A stretch of DNA of 64,000 nt, taken from contig JADKFV010000002.1 in the NCBI GenBank assembly GCA_016717325.1, forward strand, positions 124,001-188,000. Direction: 5' to 3'. Positions 51,045-61,645 of the stretch are shown piece after piece. A program made the translations under genes and the position numbers. Source of the stretch: Bacteroidota bacterium. GTDB lineage: Bacteria; Bacteroidota; Bacteroidia; AKYH767-A; OLB10. The notes under the pieces were generated by a model. It did no database searches, was not told the DNA's origin, and saw nothing but the letters and a program-made list of their open reading frames with translations. Within the stretch, counting starts at the first letter, position 1. Each line of letters begins with the position of its first letter.

Positions 51045-52001
51045 TCAAAACTTCCTCTTTATTACTGCTAATACTTTCTCCACAATGGCATTTGAAGTTA
51101 GTCCGTACTTTACCATCAACTCTTCGGGCTTTCCACTTTCACCAAAGCTATCATTTACCCCAACAAATTCCTGTGGTGTGGGCAAATTGCGCGAAAGAAA
51201 TTGTGCCACTGCATCTCCCAGTCCTCCGTTTAATTGATGTTCTTCGGCTGTTACCACACACCCGGTTTTTTTTATTGAATTTAGGATGGCTGTTTCGTCT
51301 AATGGTTTAATGGTATGTAAATTTAATAGGTCGCACTGTATGCCTTGATGCGATAATATTTCTATTGCTTCTATGGCTTTCCAAACTAAATGTCCTGTTG
51401 CGCAAATGGTAACATCACTACCTTCATTCATTATAACGGCTTTGCCAATTTCAAAAACCTGATCGGTAGGGGTAAAGTTAGGAACAACGGGCCGTCCAAA
51501 GCGGAGGTATACCGGGCCATCATATTTTGCAATAGCAATGGTTGCAGCTTTTGTTTGGTTATAATCGCATGGATTAATAACGGCCATTCCCGGCAGCATG
51601 CGCATAAGTCCAATGTCTTCGAGTATTTGATGTGTGGCGCCATCTTCGCCCAAAGTAAGGCCGGCATGGGAGGCACATATTTTCACATTCTTACCCGAGT
51701 AGGCTATTGATTGGCGTATTTGATCGTAAACCCTTCCGGTCGAAAAATTGGCAAACGTTCCAGTGTAAGGAATTTTGCCGCCTATGGTGAGGCCTGCAGC
51801 AATTCCCATCATATTTGCTTCGGCAATACCGCATTGTAAAAACCTGTCGGGGAATTCTTTTGCAAAGGCATCCATTTTTAGCGAGCCTGTAAGGTCGGCA
51901 CACAATGCAACCACTGCAGGGTTAGTTTTTCCCAGTTCGAGCAAACCGGCACCAAAGCCTGAACGTGTATCTTTATTGTCTAGAACAGTATGTTTTGTCA
52001 T
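51045..52001 (-). CDS. Transketolase, C-terminal (pyrimidine-binding) subunit
   Basis: This 318-residue protein is the separate C-terminal half of a split transketolase or of a DXS-like TPP enzyme. It covers the Pyr domain and the C-terminal domain. CGIAEANMMGIAAGL carries the Glu that activates thiamine diphosphate, and SHAGLTLGEDGATHQ is typical of transketolase halves. Such subunits pair with an N-terminal subunit normally encoded just upstream. None is present here, since the upstream neighbour is a POT transporter. The N-terminal partner must lie elsewhere. Confidence 0.9.
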   Translation of the reverse strand: MTKHTVLDNKDTRSGFGAGLLELGKTNPAVVALCADLTGSLKMDAFAKEFPDRFLQCGIAEANMMGIAAGLTIGGKIPYTGTFANFSTGRVYDQIRQSIAYSGKNVKICASHAGLTLGEDGATHQILEDIGLMRMLPGMAVINPCDYNQTKAATIAIAKYDGPVYLRFGRPVVPNFTPTDQVFEIGKAVIMNEGSDVTICATGHLVWKAIEAIEILSHQGIQCDLLNLHTIKPLDETAILNSIKKTGCVVTAEEHQLNGGLGDAVAQFLSRNLPTPQEFVGVNDSFGESGKPEELMVKYGLTSNAIVEKVLAVIKRKF

Positions 52002-52111
52002 TCAATTTTTTGTTTGAGGCAAATCAATATTTATTTATGTTCACTTGCAAGCAGTGTTCACAAGTGTATACATAATGTGGAAAAACTAAAGGTTTTAAAA
52101 ACAGTGAATAG

Positions 52112-53605
52112 CTACTTTACTTCCTGCATCAATTTTTTTATTCCTACCGAAAGTACTATCAGTACAACACCTGCTATAAGTGCATACTCAGCGAGTTGTA
52201 AATATCCATCGGTGTAGGAGGTAAGTTTTGTCATCAGCGATGCATCTTTATCCGGAGTAGACATGCCTGCACCAAGTAAGCCTGCAGCGTATTGACCATA
52301 AGCACTTGCCAGAAACCACATACCCATCATCATGCCCGATAAATGCTTTGGCGATAGTTTAGTCATGATGGATAAACCAATTGGCGATAAACACAACTCT
52401 GCAATAGTGATTACTAAATATGCAAATGTGAAAACATTCAATGATGCTTTGCCATCAGCATCGACAAAGAATTTGTTATAGTAAAAAACATAGAACGATG
52501 CTGCTAAAAATAAAAATGCAATTCCAAATTTTATTACTGTGTTGGGTTCAAGTTTTTTCTTTGCCAGCCACAACCATAGCAATCCAATCAATGGACTAAA
52601 AATAATGACGAAAAAAGAATTTGATGTATTGTTTATTACATTGGGATCAATTTGTAATCCGGCAAGATTGAAGCGAAGATTTTTTTCGGCAAACAAAGAA
52701 AGTGACCCACCACTTTGCTCAAAGAAGGCCCAAAAAATGATGGAGAATAAAATAAATACCAATGCAGCAATTAATTTTTTTTGTGCGTTGATGTTTTTTG
52801 TTTTCACAACTTCGTACAAAAAATAAATCAAAGCAAGGGGTCCTACAGTGTACATAAAATAATCTGTGTACGAAGTATTTTGTATCATGATTAATATGAG
52901 TGGAATACAAACTAATGCACCGATATACACAAATATTTCACGCATTTTTCGTTTGCTATCTTCTATGTGCAGCAATGGCGAATTACCAATAGGGCCTAAA
53001 TATTTTTTAGTAATTGTAAAAGTTACTACGCCAATTATCATAACAATTGCTGCAGCCAAAAAAGCGTAACTCCAACTATGATACTTTCCTAAGTAAACAC
53101 ACAAAGCACCGCCCAGCAATGCGCCAATATTTATTCCCGAATAAAACAAACCAAAGCCGGCATCTCTGCGTGGGTCACCTTCTTTGTACAAGTCGCCAAC
53201 CATTGATGAAATGTTAGGCTTAAAAAATCCTGTGCCAATTATGGAAAGCGTAATACCGATGTAGAAAAATTCTTTTGGTGATGCAGCAATAATAAGGTTA
53301 CCCACAATCATGATTATGCCTCCAAAGAATAAAGATTTTTTGAAGCCTAATATTTTATCGGCACAGATGCCGCCAATAAAAGTGAATGCATATACAAATG
53401 CCTGTATGGCTCCATACTTTAAATTGGCCTCCTTGTCGGAATAGGATAACCCTAATATTTTATCGGCCATAAAAATAGTGAGCACACCACGCATGCCATA
53501 GAAACAAAAGCGTTCCCACATTTCGGTAAGAAACAACATCCATAGTTGCTTAGGATATTTACCTTCAAAATTTTGAATTTCGTCTAATGTCAATTCTTTA
53601 TTCAT
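52112..53605 (-). CDS. POT family proton-dependent peptide transporter
   Basis: The 497-residue inner-membrane transporter has the POT motif FLTEMWERFCFYGMRGVLTI near the N-terminus, then GGICADKILGFKKS and IGTGFFKPNISSMVGDLY. The later AFFEQSGGSLSLFAEKNL is the typical ExxGG-like helix. It is the second POT gene of the window, shorter than that at 31028. Peptide import fits the presence of two secreted proteases nearby, but this link is inference. Confidence 0.92.
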   Translation of the reverse strand: MNKELTLDEIQNFEGKYPKQLWMLFLTEMWERFCFYGMRGVLTIFMADKILGLSYSDKEANLKYGAIQAFVYAFTFIGGICADKILGFKKSLFFGGIIMIVGNLIIAASPKEFFYIGITLSIIGTGFFKPNISSMVGDLYKEGDPRRDAGFGLFYSGINIGALLGGALCVYLGKYHSWSYAFLAAAIVMIIGVVTFTITKKYLGPIGNSPLLHIEDSKRKMREIFVYIGALVCIPLILIMIQNTSYTDYFMYTVGPLALIYFLYEVVKTKNINAQKKLIAALVFILFSIIFWAFFEQSGGSLSLFAEKNLRFNLAGLQIDPNVINNTSNSFFVIIFSPLIGLLWLWLAKKKLEPNTVIKFGIAFLFLAASFYVFYYNKFFVDADGKASLNVFTFAYLVITIAELCLSPIGLSIMTKLSPKHLSGMMMGMWFLASAYGQYAAGLLGAGMSTPDKDASLMTKLTSYTDGYLQLAEYALIAGVVLIVLSVGIKKLMQEVK

Positions 53606-53639
53606 ACTTAAATTTTTGGTTTAGAAATTTTTGTGCAAG

Positions 53640-53996
53640 CTATTTTATTTTTATTTCGATAAGTGGATTCCAGAATAATTTTTTGAATTCCACAACTTTA
53701 TCTTCTGCTACTTTTATTCCTTCTTTTTCGAGCAACATTTGCATTTCGTTATTATTGCCAAAATGATGCTTGCCTGTCAACATACCATTTCTATTCACTA
53801 CGCGGTGTGCAGGTACCTTTGGCCTGGCTGTGTGCGATGCATTCATTGCCCAGCCTACCATACGCGATGTTCCTTTTGTTCCAATACTATTAGCAACCGC
53901 ACCATATGAAGTTACCCTGCCCCTGGGTATTAATCTTACCACGGCATATACCATTTCAAAAAAATCAATTGTTGTTTTGTTTAAATTTTGTGGCAT
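53640..53996 (-). CDS. MGMT-family alkyltransferase-like DNA-binding protein (Ala at the Cys site)
   Basis: The 118-residue protein has the MGMT C-terminal fold: IPRGRVTSYGAVAN, then SRMVGWAMNASHT and VPAHRVVNRNGMLTG. The methyl-accepting Cys of PCHRV is replaced by Ala, so it cannot act as a methyltransferase. Such alkyltransferase-like (ATL) proteins bind O6-alkylguanine and pass the lesion to nucleotide excision repair. It lies 34 bases upstream of the POT gene on the same strand. Confidence 0.88.
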   Translation of the reverse strand: MPQNLNKTTIDFFEMVYAVVRLIPRGRVTSYGAVANSIGTKGTSRMVGWAMNASHTARPKVPAHRVVNRNGMLTGKHHFGNNNEMQMLLEKEGIKVAEDKVVEFKKLFWNPLIEIKIK

Positions 53997-54139
53997 TTTT
54001 TTATTTTAAGTCTTCAATTTGTTAGCAAGTATAAAAATATTAGTTGGAAATATTAATAGTAGTAACTTAATTTGCCTTAGTCATTCGAGGTCACCTGCCT
54101 TTATATCTGAACAAAAAATCTTTTAAATTTTATATTCAT

Positions 54140-57100
54140 ATGCAAAAAATTTTTACTTATCTAAAACTGTGTTTTGTTTTACTGTGTGTAAGTGTTACAC
54201 TAAGTCATGCACAAAACGGAAGCATTGCCGGTAAAGTTTCCGACATAAATAAACAGCCTTTGCCGGGCGTAAATATAGTTATTGAAAGTACTACCAAAGG
54301 TTCGGCAACTGATGTTAATGGAATGTACAATATTAAAGATGTGTCTCCGGGCAAGTATACCATTGTTGCAACTTTTATAGGTTTCAATACCATTAAAAAA
54401 GAGGTAGTGGTAAATGCAAATGCTGTTACTACAGTGAACTTAACCATGACAGAAAACACTGTGCTGCTAAACGAAATTGTAGCCGTAGGTTATGGTACTA
54501 CCAAGAAAAAGGATTTAACAGGTAGTGTTACATCGCTTAGTACAAAAGATTTTAATGTGGCCACAGTGTCATCGCCCGAACAATTGATTCAGGGTCGTGT
54601 TGCCGGTGTTCAAATAATCAGTAATAGTGGTGCACCGGGTGCCGGTAGTCGTATACGCATACGCGGAGGCACATCGCTCAATGCCAGCAACGACCCTCTT
54701 ATTGTAATTGATGGTGTACCAGTAGATAACAATACTTTGTCAGGCGCCTCGAGCACATTGGCACTTATCAATCCTGATGATATCGAAAATATGACAGTTT
54801 TAAAAGATGCATCGGCAGCCGCAATTTATGGTTCGCGTGCTGCAAATGGTGTAATATTAATTACTACTAAAAAAGGCTATGGCAAAAAATTTGGCGTATC
54901 ATATAATACTACAAATTCTTTATCGACCATAGTTGGTTATGTTCCGGTATTCGATGGCGATCAGTTTCGTGCACTTGTAAACAAAGGAGGCACCGCAGCA
55001 CAAATAAAATTATTGGGCGATGCCAATACAAACTGGCAAAAAGAAATATACCGTAAAGCGTTTACCACCGATCATAATATTTCGTTTGGTGGTGGCATTG
55101 CTACAGTACCTTATCGTGTTACATTAGGTTACCTTGGACAGGAGGGTGTTTTAAAAACATCGAAAATGGATCGCTATGCATTAGGTTTCAATATGCAACC
55201 ATCATTGCTGAAAGACAAATTGAAAATAAATTTGAACTTCCGTTATGTGATGAGTAAAAATGAATTTGCTAATGTTGGCGCAATTGGATCGGCAGTAGCA
55301 TTTGATCCTACTCAACCGGTAAATAGTGATACCACTTCGCTTGGTGGATATTTTGAATGGACCGATGCGGCAGGCACTCCAAATCCTTTAGCGCCACGCA
55401 ATCCTGTAAGTTTGATTTTGCTTCGCGATGATTTAAGTAACGTTAACCGTACTATTGGAAATGTGCAGTTAGATTACTCTATACCTATGGTGTCAGGATT
55501 ACGCACTGTGCTCAATCTTGGTACCGATCTTCAAAGTGGTAAAGGGACCGTATTTGTGCCAAAAGAAGCCGGAGCAAGTTATAATAAAAACCCGCGCTTA
55601 AGCGGCTCGTGGAACGAATATGACCAAAGTAAATCCAATCAACTATTGGAATTTTATGTAAACTATAATAAAGAGTTTGCCAAAATAAAAAGTAGATTCG
55701 ATGCGGTAGTAGGATACTCTTATCAAATATGGCTGACCGAAACACCGGCTTTTCCCCGTTATAATGCCGACAGAGATACCATAGTTGCAAAGGCCGGCCT
55801 TGCTGCCAAAACCGATAATGTTTTATTGTCGTATTACGGTCGTCTGAATTATACATTTAATCAAAAATATTTGCTCACTGCAACTTTGCGTCAGGATGCA
55901 TCATCACGATTTAGTAAAGATGTACGCAATGGATATTTTCCATCGGCAGCACTTGCATGGCGAATAATTGACGAACCATTTATGAAAAACGCAAAAGTGT
56001 TTTCCGATTTTAAACTTCGCCTTGGATATGGTATTACTGGCCAGCAGGATGGTATAGCAGATTATGGTTACATACCAAACTACAGCGGAAGTAATGCCAC
56101 AGCCTATTATGTTTTTGGTGGCGATACAGTACCATTATTGCGTCCCGATGGATACGATGCTAACCTGAAATGGGAACAAACGGCAACAACAAATTTTGGT
56201 TTGGATTATGGTTTTTTTAACGGACGCATTTATGGTAGTATCGATATTTATAAAAAAGTTACATCCGATTTATTGGCTACCATACCGGCACCTGCAGGAA
56301 GTAACCTCACAAACAATATCCTTACCAATGTTGGAAGCATAGAAAATAAAGGATTTGAGTTTAGTGCCAATTTTGTTCCTTACGATAGCAAAAAATTCTT
56401 TTGGGAAACAGGATTTAATTTCAGCATAAATAAAAATACAATTACAAAATTATCGAAAGTACAAAACCCAAAAGACCAGGGAATTTTTAGCGGTGGCATT
56501 GCCGGTGGTACGGGAAATACCATTCAGATAAATTCTGTGGGCTATCAGGTTTTCGATTTTTACTGCCTGCAACAATTATACGATAACAACGGAAATCCAA
56601 TTGTGCCAACAGGCGATGCAGTGAAAGATACTTTGGCATTTGCCGATTTGAACAACGATGGAAAAATTACCGGTGACGACCGTTATCGTTACAAAAACCC
56701 TGAGCCAAAATTATATGCCGGATTTTATACACGCTTTGGATACAAAAATTGGGACTTAGGATTTTTCCTTCGTGGCAGTTTCGGAAATTACGTTTACAAT
56801 AATGTGCAATCGCAACGTGGTGTATTCGATCAAATTGGTTCTAATTATTTATCGAACCTCACTACAGATTACGAAAATACATTGTTTCAAAAAACCAAAG
56901 ACTACGTTTACTTTTCTGACTATTATGTAAAGAAGGCATCCTTTATTCGTTGCGATAATCTTAACCTTGGTTACAATTTTAAAAATGTATACAAAGACAA
57001 AATATCCTTACGTGCATCTTTCATTATTCAAAATGTTTTTGTCATTACAAAGTATGATGGTCTCGACCCTGAACTTGCAGGTGGTATCGATAATAACATT

Positions 57101-57148
57101 TACCCCCGTCCGCGTGTTTACTCTATTAACTTAAATGCTAGATTTTAA
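54140..57148 (+). CDS. SusC/RagA-type TonB-linked outer membrane protein
   Basis: The 1002-residue protein has a signal peptide, a CarboxypepD_reg-like domain (about 28-110, GKVSDINKQPLPGVNIVIES), a TonB box region (LNEIVAVGYGTTKKKDLTGS) and a plug (LIQGRVAGVQIISNSGAPGA). A 22-stranded barrel ends in an aromatic residue (NLNARF). It forms the outer-membrane channel of a SusCD glycan uptake complex. susD follows 20 bases downstream, then a GH13 amylase, so an alpha-glucan is the likely substrate. It is intact. Confidence 0.95.
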   Translation: MQKIFTYLKLCFVLLCVSVTLSHAQNGSIAGKVSDINKQPLPGVNIVIESTTKGSATDVNGMYNIKDVSPGKYTIVATFIGFNTIKKEVVVNANAVTTVNLTMTENTVLLNEIVAVGYGTTKKKDLTGSVTSLSTKDFNVATVSSPEQLIQGRVAGVQIISNSGAPGAGSRIRIRGGTSLNASNDPLIVIDGVPVDNNTLSGASSTLALINPDDIENMTVLKDASAAAIYGSRAANGVILITTKKGYGKKFGVSYNTTNSLSTIVGYVPVFDGDQFRALVNKGGTAAQIKLLGDANTNWQKEIYRKAFTTDHNISFGGGIATVPYRVTLGYLGQEGVLKTSKMDRYALGFNMQPSLLKDKLKINLNFRYVMSKNEFANVGAIGSAVAFDPTQPVNSDTTSLGGYFEWTDAAGTPNPLAPRNPVSLILLRDDLSNVNRTIGNVQLDYSIPMVSGLRTVLNLGTDLQSGKGTVFVPKEAGASYNKNPRLSGSWNEYDQSKSNQLLEFYVNYNKEFAKIKSRFDAVVGYSYQIWLTETPAFPRYNADRDTIVAKAGLAAKTDNVLLSYYGRLNYTFNQKYLLTATLRQDASSRFSKDVRNGYFPSAALAWRIIDEPFMKNAKVFSDFKLRLGYGITGQQDGIADYGYIPNYSGSNATAYYVFGGDTVPLLRPDGYDANLKWEQTATTNFGLDYGFFNGRIYGSIDIYKKVTSDLLATIPAPAGSNLTNNILTNVGSIENKGFEFSANFVPYDSKKFFWETGFNFSINKNTITKLSKVQNPKDQGIFSGGIAGGTGNTIQINSVGYQVFDFYCLQQLYDNNGNPIVPTGDAVKDTLAFADLNNDGKITGDDRYRYKNPEPKLYAGFYTRFGYKNWDLGFFLRGSFGNYVYNNVQSQRGVFDQIGSNYLSNLTTDYENTLFQKTKDYVYFSDYYVKKASFIRCDNLNLGYNFKNVYKDKISLRASFIIQNVFVITKYDGLDPELAGGIDNNIYPRPRVYSINLNARF

Positions 57149-57168
57149 TTTTTAAAACATATATCAAA

Positions 57169-58749
57169 ATGAAAAATAAAATGACAACATACTTCGCTGC
57201 TGTGGTTGCACTCACCATGGTAGCTACATCGTGTACCAAAGACTTGGATCGCGAACCATATTATGGATTGAACGCTGCCAACGTTTACGAAACACCTGCA
57301 AATTACTATAAGGTATTAGCAAAATGTTATGCCGGTTTTGCTTTAACCGGAAATCAGGGACCAGCCGGTTCGCCCGATATAACCGGATTTGACGAGGGCT
57401 CTTCGGGTTTCTTACGCACCATGTGGAACTTGCAGGAACTCACCACCGATGAAGCCGTTTGTGGCTGGACCGACCCCGGTGTGCCCGATTTGCACAACAT
57501 GTCATGGAGCAGCGAAAATGTATGGACCAAATTCATGTACTACCGCATGTATTACGAAATACCATTGTGTAACGAGTTTATTCGCGAATCGAGCGATAGT
57601 AAACTGGAAACCAAATCATTTTCGGCAGAAGAAAAAAAGAATATCCGCTTGTACCGCGAAGAAGCGAGATTTTTACGCGCACTCGCTTACTATTATGCGT
57701 TAGATTTATTTGGCAATGTGCCCTTTGTTACCGAAGATGACCTCACCGGAGCTACATTGCCAAAACGAATTACCCGTGCCGATTTGTTTAATTACGTTGA
57801 AAAGGAATTACTCGCAATAGAAGCAACATTATCAGAACCACGTACAATTGCCTATGGCCGTGCTGACAAATCTGCTGCACGTTCTTTATTAGCACGTTTG
57901 TATTTGAATGCCGAAGTTTACACGGGCACCAAAAAGTATACAGAAACCGTTAATTACTGCAACAAGGTAATTAATTCAGGGTATCAGTTAGACAGTGTAT
58001 ACCGTCATTTGTTTCAGGTAGAAAACGATAAGAGTCCCGAAATGATTTTCCCTATTGTATTTGATGGTCGCTATACTCAAACATATGGCGGCACTACTTA
58101 TTTGACACATGCAGCTGTTGGTGGGTTAATGAACAAAAAGAAATTTGGTATCAACGGAGGTTGGGCAGGTTTGCGCACCACTTCGGCTTTTGTAAATCAA
58201 TTTGCCGATACTATTGATGGCCGGTATTTATTTTTTAAAGATGGTCAAAGTCTTGAGATTAACGCCATTGGCACTTTTACTGACGGATATGCCATTGCAA
58301 AATGGAGAAATGTTACATACGATAAAGACTCTACCAGCGGTTCGGATGGCACAGGAAATTTCGTTGATATCGATTGGCCCATGTTCCGCCTTGCCGACAT
58401 ATACCTGATGTATGCCGAGGCTACTTTGCGCGGAGGTGCTGGTAATGCAGCTACTGCATTGGGATATGTAAATGCCTTACGCGAACGTGCTTATGGCAAT
58501 AGCAATAACAATCTTTCAAATATCGATCTCAATATTATTTTGAACGAACGTGCAAAAGAAATGCATTGGGAAGGAACACGCAGATCAGATTTAATCCGCT
58601 TTGGTTTGTTTACAACCTCCACATATTTGTGGCCATGGAAAGGTGGTGTAAAAGATGGGATTGCTGTTGGCGATTTCCGAAATCTTTTTCCTATTCCTGC
58701 TTCCGATTTATCGGCAAATTCTAACCTGATACAAAACCCTGGATATTAA
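57169..58749 (+). CDS. SusD/RagB-type glycan-binding lipoprotein
   Basis: The 526-residue protein has a lipoprotein signal (ALTMVATSCTKD, lipid Cys at about residue 22). It has the SusD helical repeats, including YREEARFLRALAYYYALDLF, and the C-terminal NERAKEMHWEGTRRSDLIRF, both family signatures. It forms the lid on the SusC barrel and binds polysaccharide at the cell surface. It ends 35 bases before a terminator. Confidence 0.95.
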   Translation: MKNKMTTYFAAVVALTMVATSCTKDLDREPYYGLNAANVYETPANYYKVLAKCYAGFALTGNQGPAGSPDITGFDEGSSGFLRTMWNLQELTTDEAVCGWTDPGVPDLHNMSWSSENVWTKFMYYRMYYEIPLCNEFIRESSDSKLETKSFSAEEKKNIRLYREEARFLRALAYYYALDLFGNVPFVTEDDLTGATLPKRITRADLFNYVEKELLAIEATLSEPRTIAYGRADKSAARSLLARLYLNAEVYTGTKKYTETVNYCNKVINSGYQLDSVYRHLFQVENDKSPEMIFPIVFDGRYTQTYGGTTYLTHAAVGGLMNKKKFGINGGWAGLRTTSAFVNQFADTIDGRYLFFKDGQSLEINAIGTFTDGYAIAKWRNVTYDKDSTSGSDGTGNFVDIDWPMFRLADIYLMYAEATLRGGAGNAATALGYVNALRERAYGNSNNNLSNIDLNIILNERAKEMHWEGTRRSDLIRFGLFTTSTYLWPWKGGVKDGIAVGDFRNLFPIPASDLSANSNLIQNPGY

Positions 58750-58784
58750 TTTTGGGTTTTTTCTCTAATAGAAAATTTGAACAT

Positions 58785-58822
58785 AGCCGCAAAGCACTTA
58801 CACTTTGCGGCTTTGTTTTTTT
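58785..58822 (+). terminator. Rho-independent terminator after susD
   Basis: A 10-bp stem AGCCGCAAAG with CTTTGCGGCT is followed by TTG and a run of T. It separates susCD from the amylase gene, perhaps lowering downstream expression. Confidence 0.8.
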
Positions 58823-58840
58823 ACTTTATACTATAAATAA

Positions 58841-60483
58841 ATGACATCATTTATTCGCTTCAAAATTTTTAAATTCAATATTGTACAAAATAATTTGTCA
58901 GGCACATTTTGTAAACCATTATTTTGTTTCTTGACACTGCTATTAATTTCAACATCAATATTGGCACAAAATAAAAGTATGAATGATAATGCTAAATCAG
59001 CACAACAAAACCTTACTGCAAGTTTTCCTAATTGTGTTTTTTACGAAATATTCATTCGCTCGTTTTGCGATTCCAATAATGATGGAATAGGGGATATACC
59101 CGGCATAATTTCGAAATTGGATTACTTACACGATTTGGGTATCGAAGGAATTTGGCTTACACCTTTTAATCCATCGCCAAGCTATCACAAGTATGATGTT
59201 ACCGATTATTACAATGTTGATGAAGAATATGGAACATTGGATGATGTGCGCGAACTTATTACAGAAGCACACAAACGCAATATAAAAGTGATAATGGATT
59301 TTGTGGTGAACCACACTTCGGTGCAACACCCTTGGTTTATAGAAGCACAAAAGAGTAAAACAAATGCTTACCACAATTATTATACTTGGGCCGATGAAAA
59401 TAATTTACCGGGCGAAAAACATTGGTGGCATTTTTTACAAAGCAATTCGAAACAAACCATTGAAGGTGAAAAGTATTTAGGTTTTTTTGACCGTTCCATG
59501 CCCGATTTAAATTACGATAACAATGATGTACGAAGCGAAATAATTAAGGCCGGGAAATACTGGCTCAAAGATATTGGCATGGATGGTTTTAGACTTGATG
59601 CAGCAAAGTGGATTTATATGCCCGGCAACGAAAAGACAAATTATAGCTGGTGGCAACAGTTTGTTTCCGAAATGAAAAAGTAAAACCTTCAGCTTTTTTG
59701 TAGGTGAAATTACCGATAAAAATATTGCCACAGCACCATACCTTAAAGATGCACTTACTTCTGTTTTCAATTTCGAACTTGCCGAAAAAATAGTTGAGAC
59801 CGTGCAAACTTATACCGATAGTGGAATTGTAAGTTTAGTGAATGATTCACGCCATCTTTTTCGAGAATAATCCCGGATTTATTGATGCAACTTTCATCAC
59901 CAATCATGATCAGGATCGAATTGCTTCGTTTACAAACGGTGACGAAAATAAAACGAAAATGGCTGCAGCAATATTACTCACCTTGCCCGGTTCACCATTT
60001 ATATATTATGGCGAAGAACTTGGTATGACAGGCAAAAAACCCGATGAGCAAATCCGTGAACCTTTTTTGTGGAATGATGATGCAATTGATGCCGGCCAGA
60101 CTTCGTGGATAAAAGCAAAATACAGTGTGGAGCAAAATGTAAAACCACTGTCATTCCAAATTATAGATGGCAACAGCATTTACGCTTATTATAAGAAATT
60201 AATTTCAATACGCAATCAATCTCTGGCATTGCGTGTTGGTGATCTGGTTTCTTCGGCATTGAGCTCCGATAACTTTTTGGTCTATCAGCGGGCTGTAAAA
60301 CTTAATAGCGCAATTGTTATACATAACTTGCAAAGCGAATTAAAGGTGGTAGATTTGTTTTCTATTGCAAAAGGAAAATATAAAATTTTATTTGCCACAT
60401 CATCTGTCGACATAACGGGAGGAAGCATAATAAAGGTCCCGCCATACTCGTCTGTTATAATTGATGTAACCGATTTGAAATAG
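58841..60483 (+). CDS. GH13 alpha-amylase family enzyme (frameshifted as assembled)
   Basis: A secreted alpha-glucan hydrolase with an N-terminal hydrophobic signal (FLTLLLISTSILAQ). GH13 regions are visible: IKVIMDFVVNHTS (region I), GMDGFRLDAAKW (region II, nucleophile Asp), FVGEITDKN (region III, Glu) and FITNHDQDR (region IV). LPGSPFIYYGEELGM is also typical. The frame is broken at about 59680 (a G lost), about 59697 (a T lost) and about 59842. Open pieces are 58841-59683 and 59842-60483. The sum is about 548 residues, normal for secreted amylases. It follows susCD and precedes the sugar ABC genes. Confidence 0.88.
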
Positions 60484-60616
60484 ATTGAAGCAATTCAATA
60501 ATTGAAATTGAAAAGGAGATAAAATTGAAAAAGTAACTATAGTAGTATACGAACAAGTATTAAAATTAAAATTGAGCCGAAGTAACATTTTATAACATAA
60601 ATTAATTTTAAAAAAT

Positions 60617-61636
60617 ATGATAAAAAATTTGAACACATTAAAGTTGATGGTTGCCATAGCTGTACTATTTGCAACTGTATCTTGCGGAAGCGATAAGCCG
60701 AAAAAAATTCGTATTGGTTTTGCCATGGATACCTACACCGAAGAACGATGGAAAAAAGATGCCGAATTTTTTAAACAAAAAATAGAAGCACTTGGTGGAG
60801 AAGTTGAAGTGCAGGCATGCAATGGAAACGAACAGGTACAGAATCAACAAATAGAAAATTTTATAACCAAACAAGTGGACCTTATTCTGATAGTGCCTCA
60901 CAACAGCAAGACATGCGCTACTGCAGTAAAACAAGCCAACGAAGCCAATATACCCATCATTGCTTACGACAGAATGATAAAAGATTGCGATATAAGTATG
61001 TACATATCTTTCGATAATGAAAAGGTTGGCGAAATGCAGGCAACATACGCAACACAGGTTGCGCCAAAAGGAAATTATTTATTGGCCGGAGGATCGGCCA
61101 CGGACGAGAATGCAATATTATACCGCAAAGGTCAAATGAATATTTTACAACCATTTGTCGATAAAGGCGAAATAAAAATATTGATAGATCAATTTTGCAA
61201 AGATTGGTTGCCTGTTGAGGCTTTGAAACTTACACAAAATGCACTTACACTTTCCAATAATACAATTGCTGCAATAGTAGTTGCAAACGATGGCCTGGCA
61301 GGTGGATGCATACAAGCCCTCACTGAGCAGCAGTTGCAAGGCAAAGTACCTGTTACTGGACAGGATGCAGAAATTTCGGCCATACAACGCATATTGGATG
61401 GTACTCAAAGTATGACTGTATATAAGCCCGTAAAGATACTTGCCGAAACAGCAGCCGAAGTTGCAATGGGCTTAGTGAAAAAAGCATCAACAATTGCCGA
61501 AACAAAAAAAATGAACAATGGTGTGAAAGATGTACCAAGCATTTTGTTAACTCCGGTAATGGTAACAAAAGAAAACATTGAAGCCACCGTAATTAAAGAT
61601 GGATATATAGACAAATCGAAATTGAAGTTTCAATAA
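60617..61636 (+). CDS. XylF-like sugar ABC transporter substrate-binding lipoprotein
   Basis: The 339-residue type I periplasmic binding protein has a lipoprotein signal (LFATVSCGSDK, lipid Cys at about residue 23) and a two-lobed fold with IRIGFAMDTYTEERWKKDAE, VDLILIVPHNSKTC and VVANDGLAGGCIQAL. VPVTGQDAEISAIQRILDG is the hallmark of D-xylose or ribose-type binding proteins. It is followed by the ATPase gene after 9 bases. Given the amylase upstream, glucose or maltose-derived sugars may be carried, but family similarity alone suggests xylose. Confidence 0.88.
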   Translation: MIKNLNTLKLMVAIAVLFATVSCGSDKPKKIRIGFAMDTYTEERWKKDAEFFKQKIEALGGEVEVQACNGNEQVQNQQIENFITKQVDLILIVPHNSKTCATAVKQANEANIPIIAYDRMIKDCDISMYISFDNEKVGEMQATYATQVAPKGNYLLAGGSATDENAILYRKGQMNILQPFVDKGEIKILIDQFCKDWLPVEALKLTQNALTLSNNTIAAIVVANDGLAGGCIQALTEQQLQGKVPVTGQDAEISAIQRILDGTQSMTVYKPVKILAETAAEVAMGLVKKASTIAETKKMNNGVKDVPSILLTPVMVTKENIEATVIKDGYIDKSKLKFQ

Positions 61637-61645
61637 TTAAATGTC

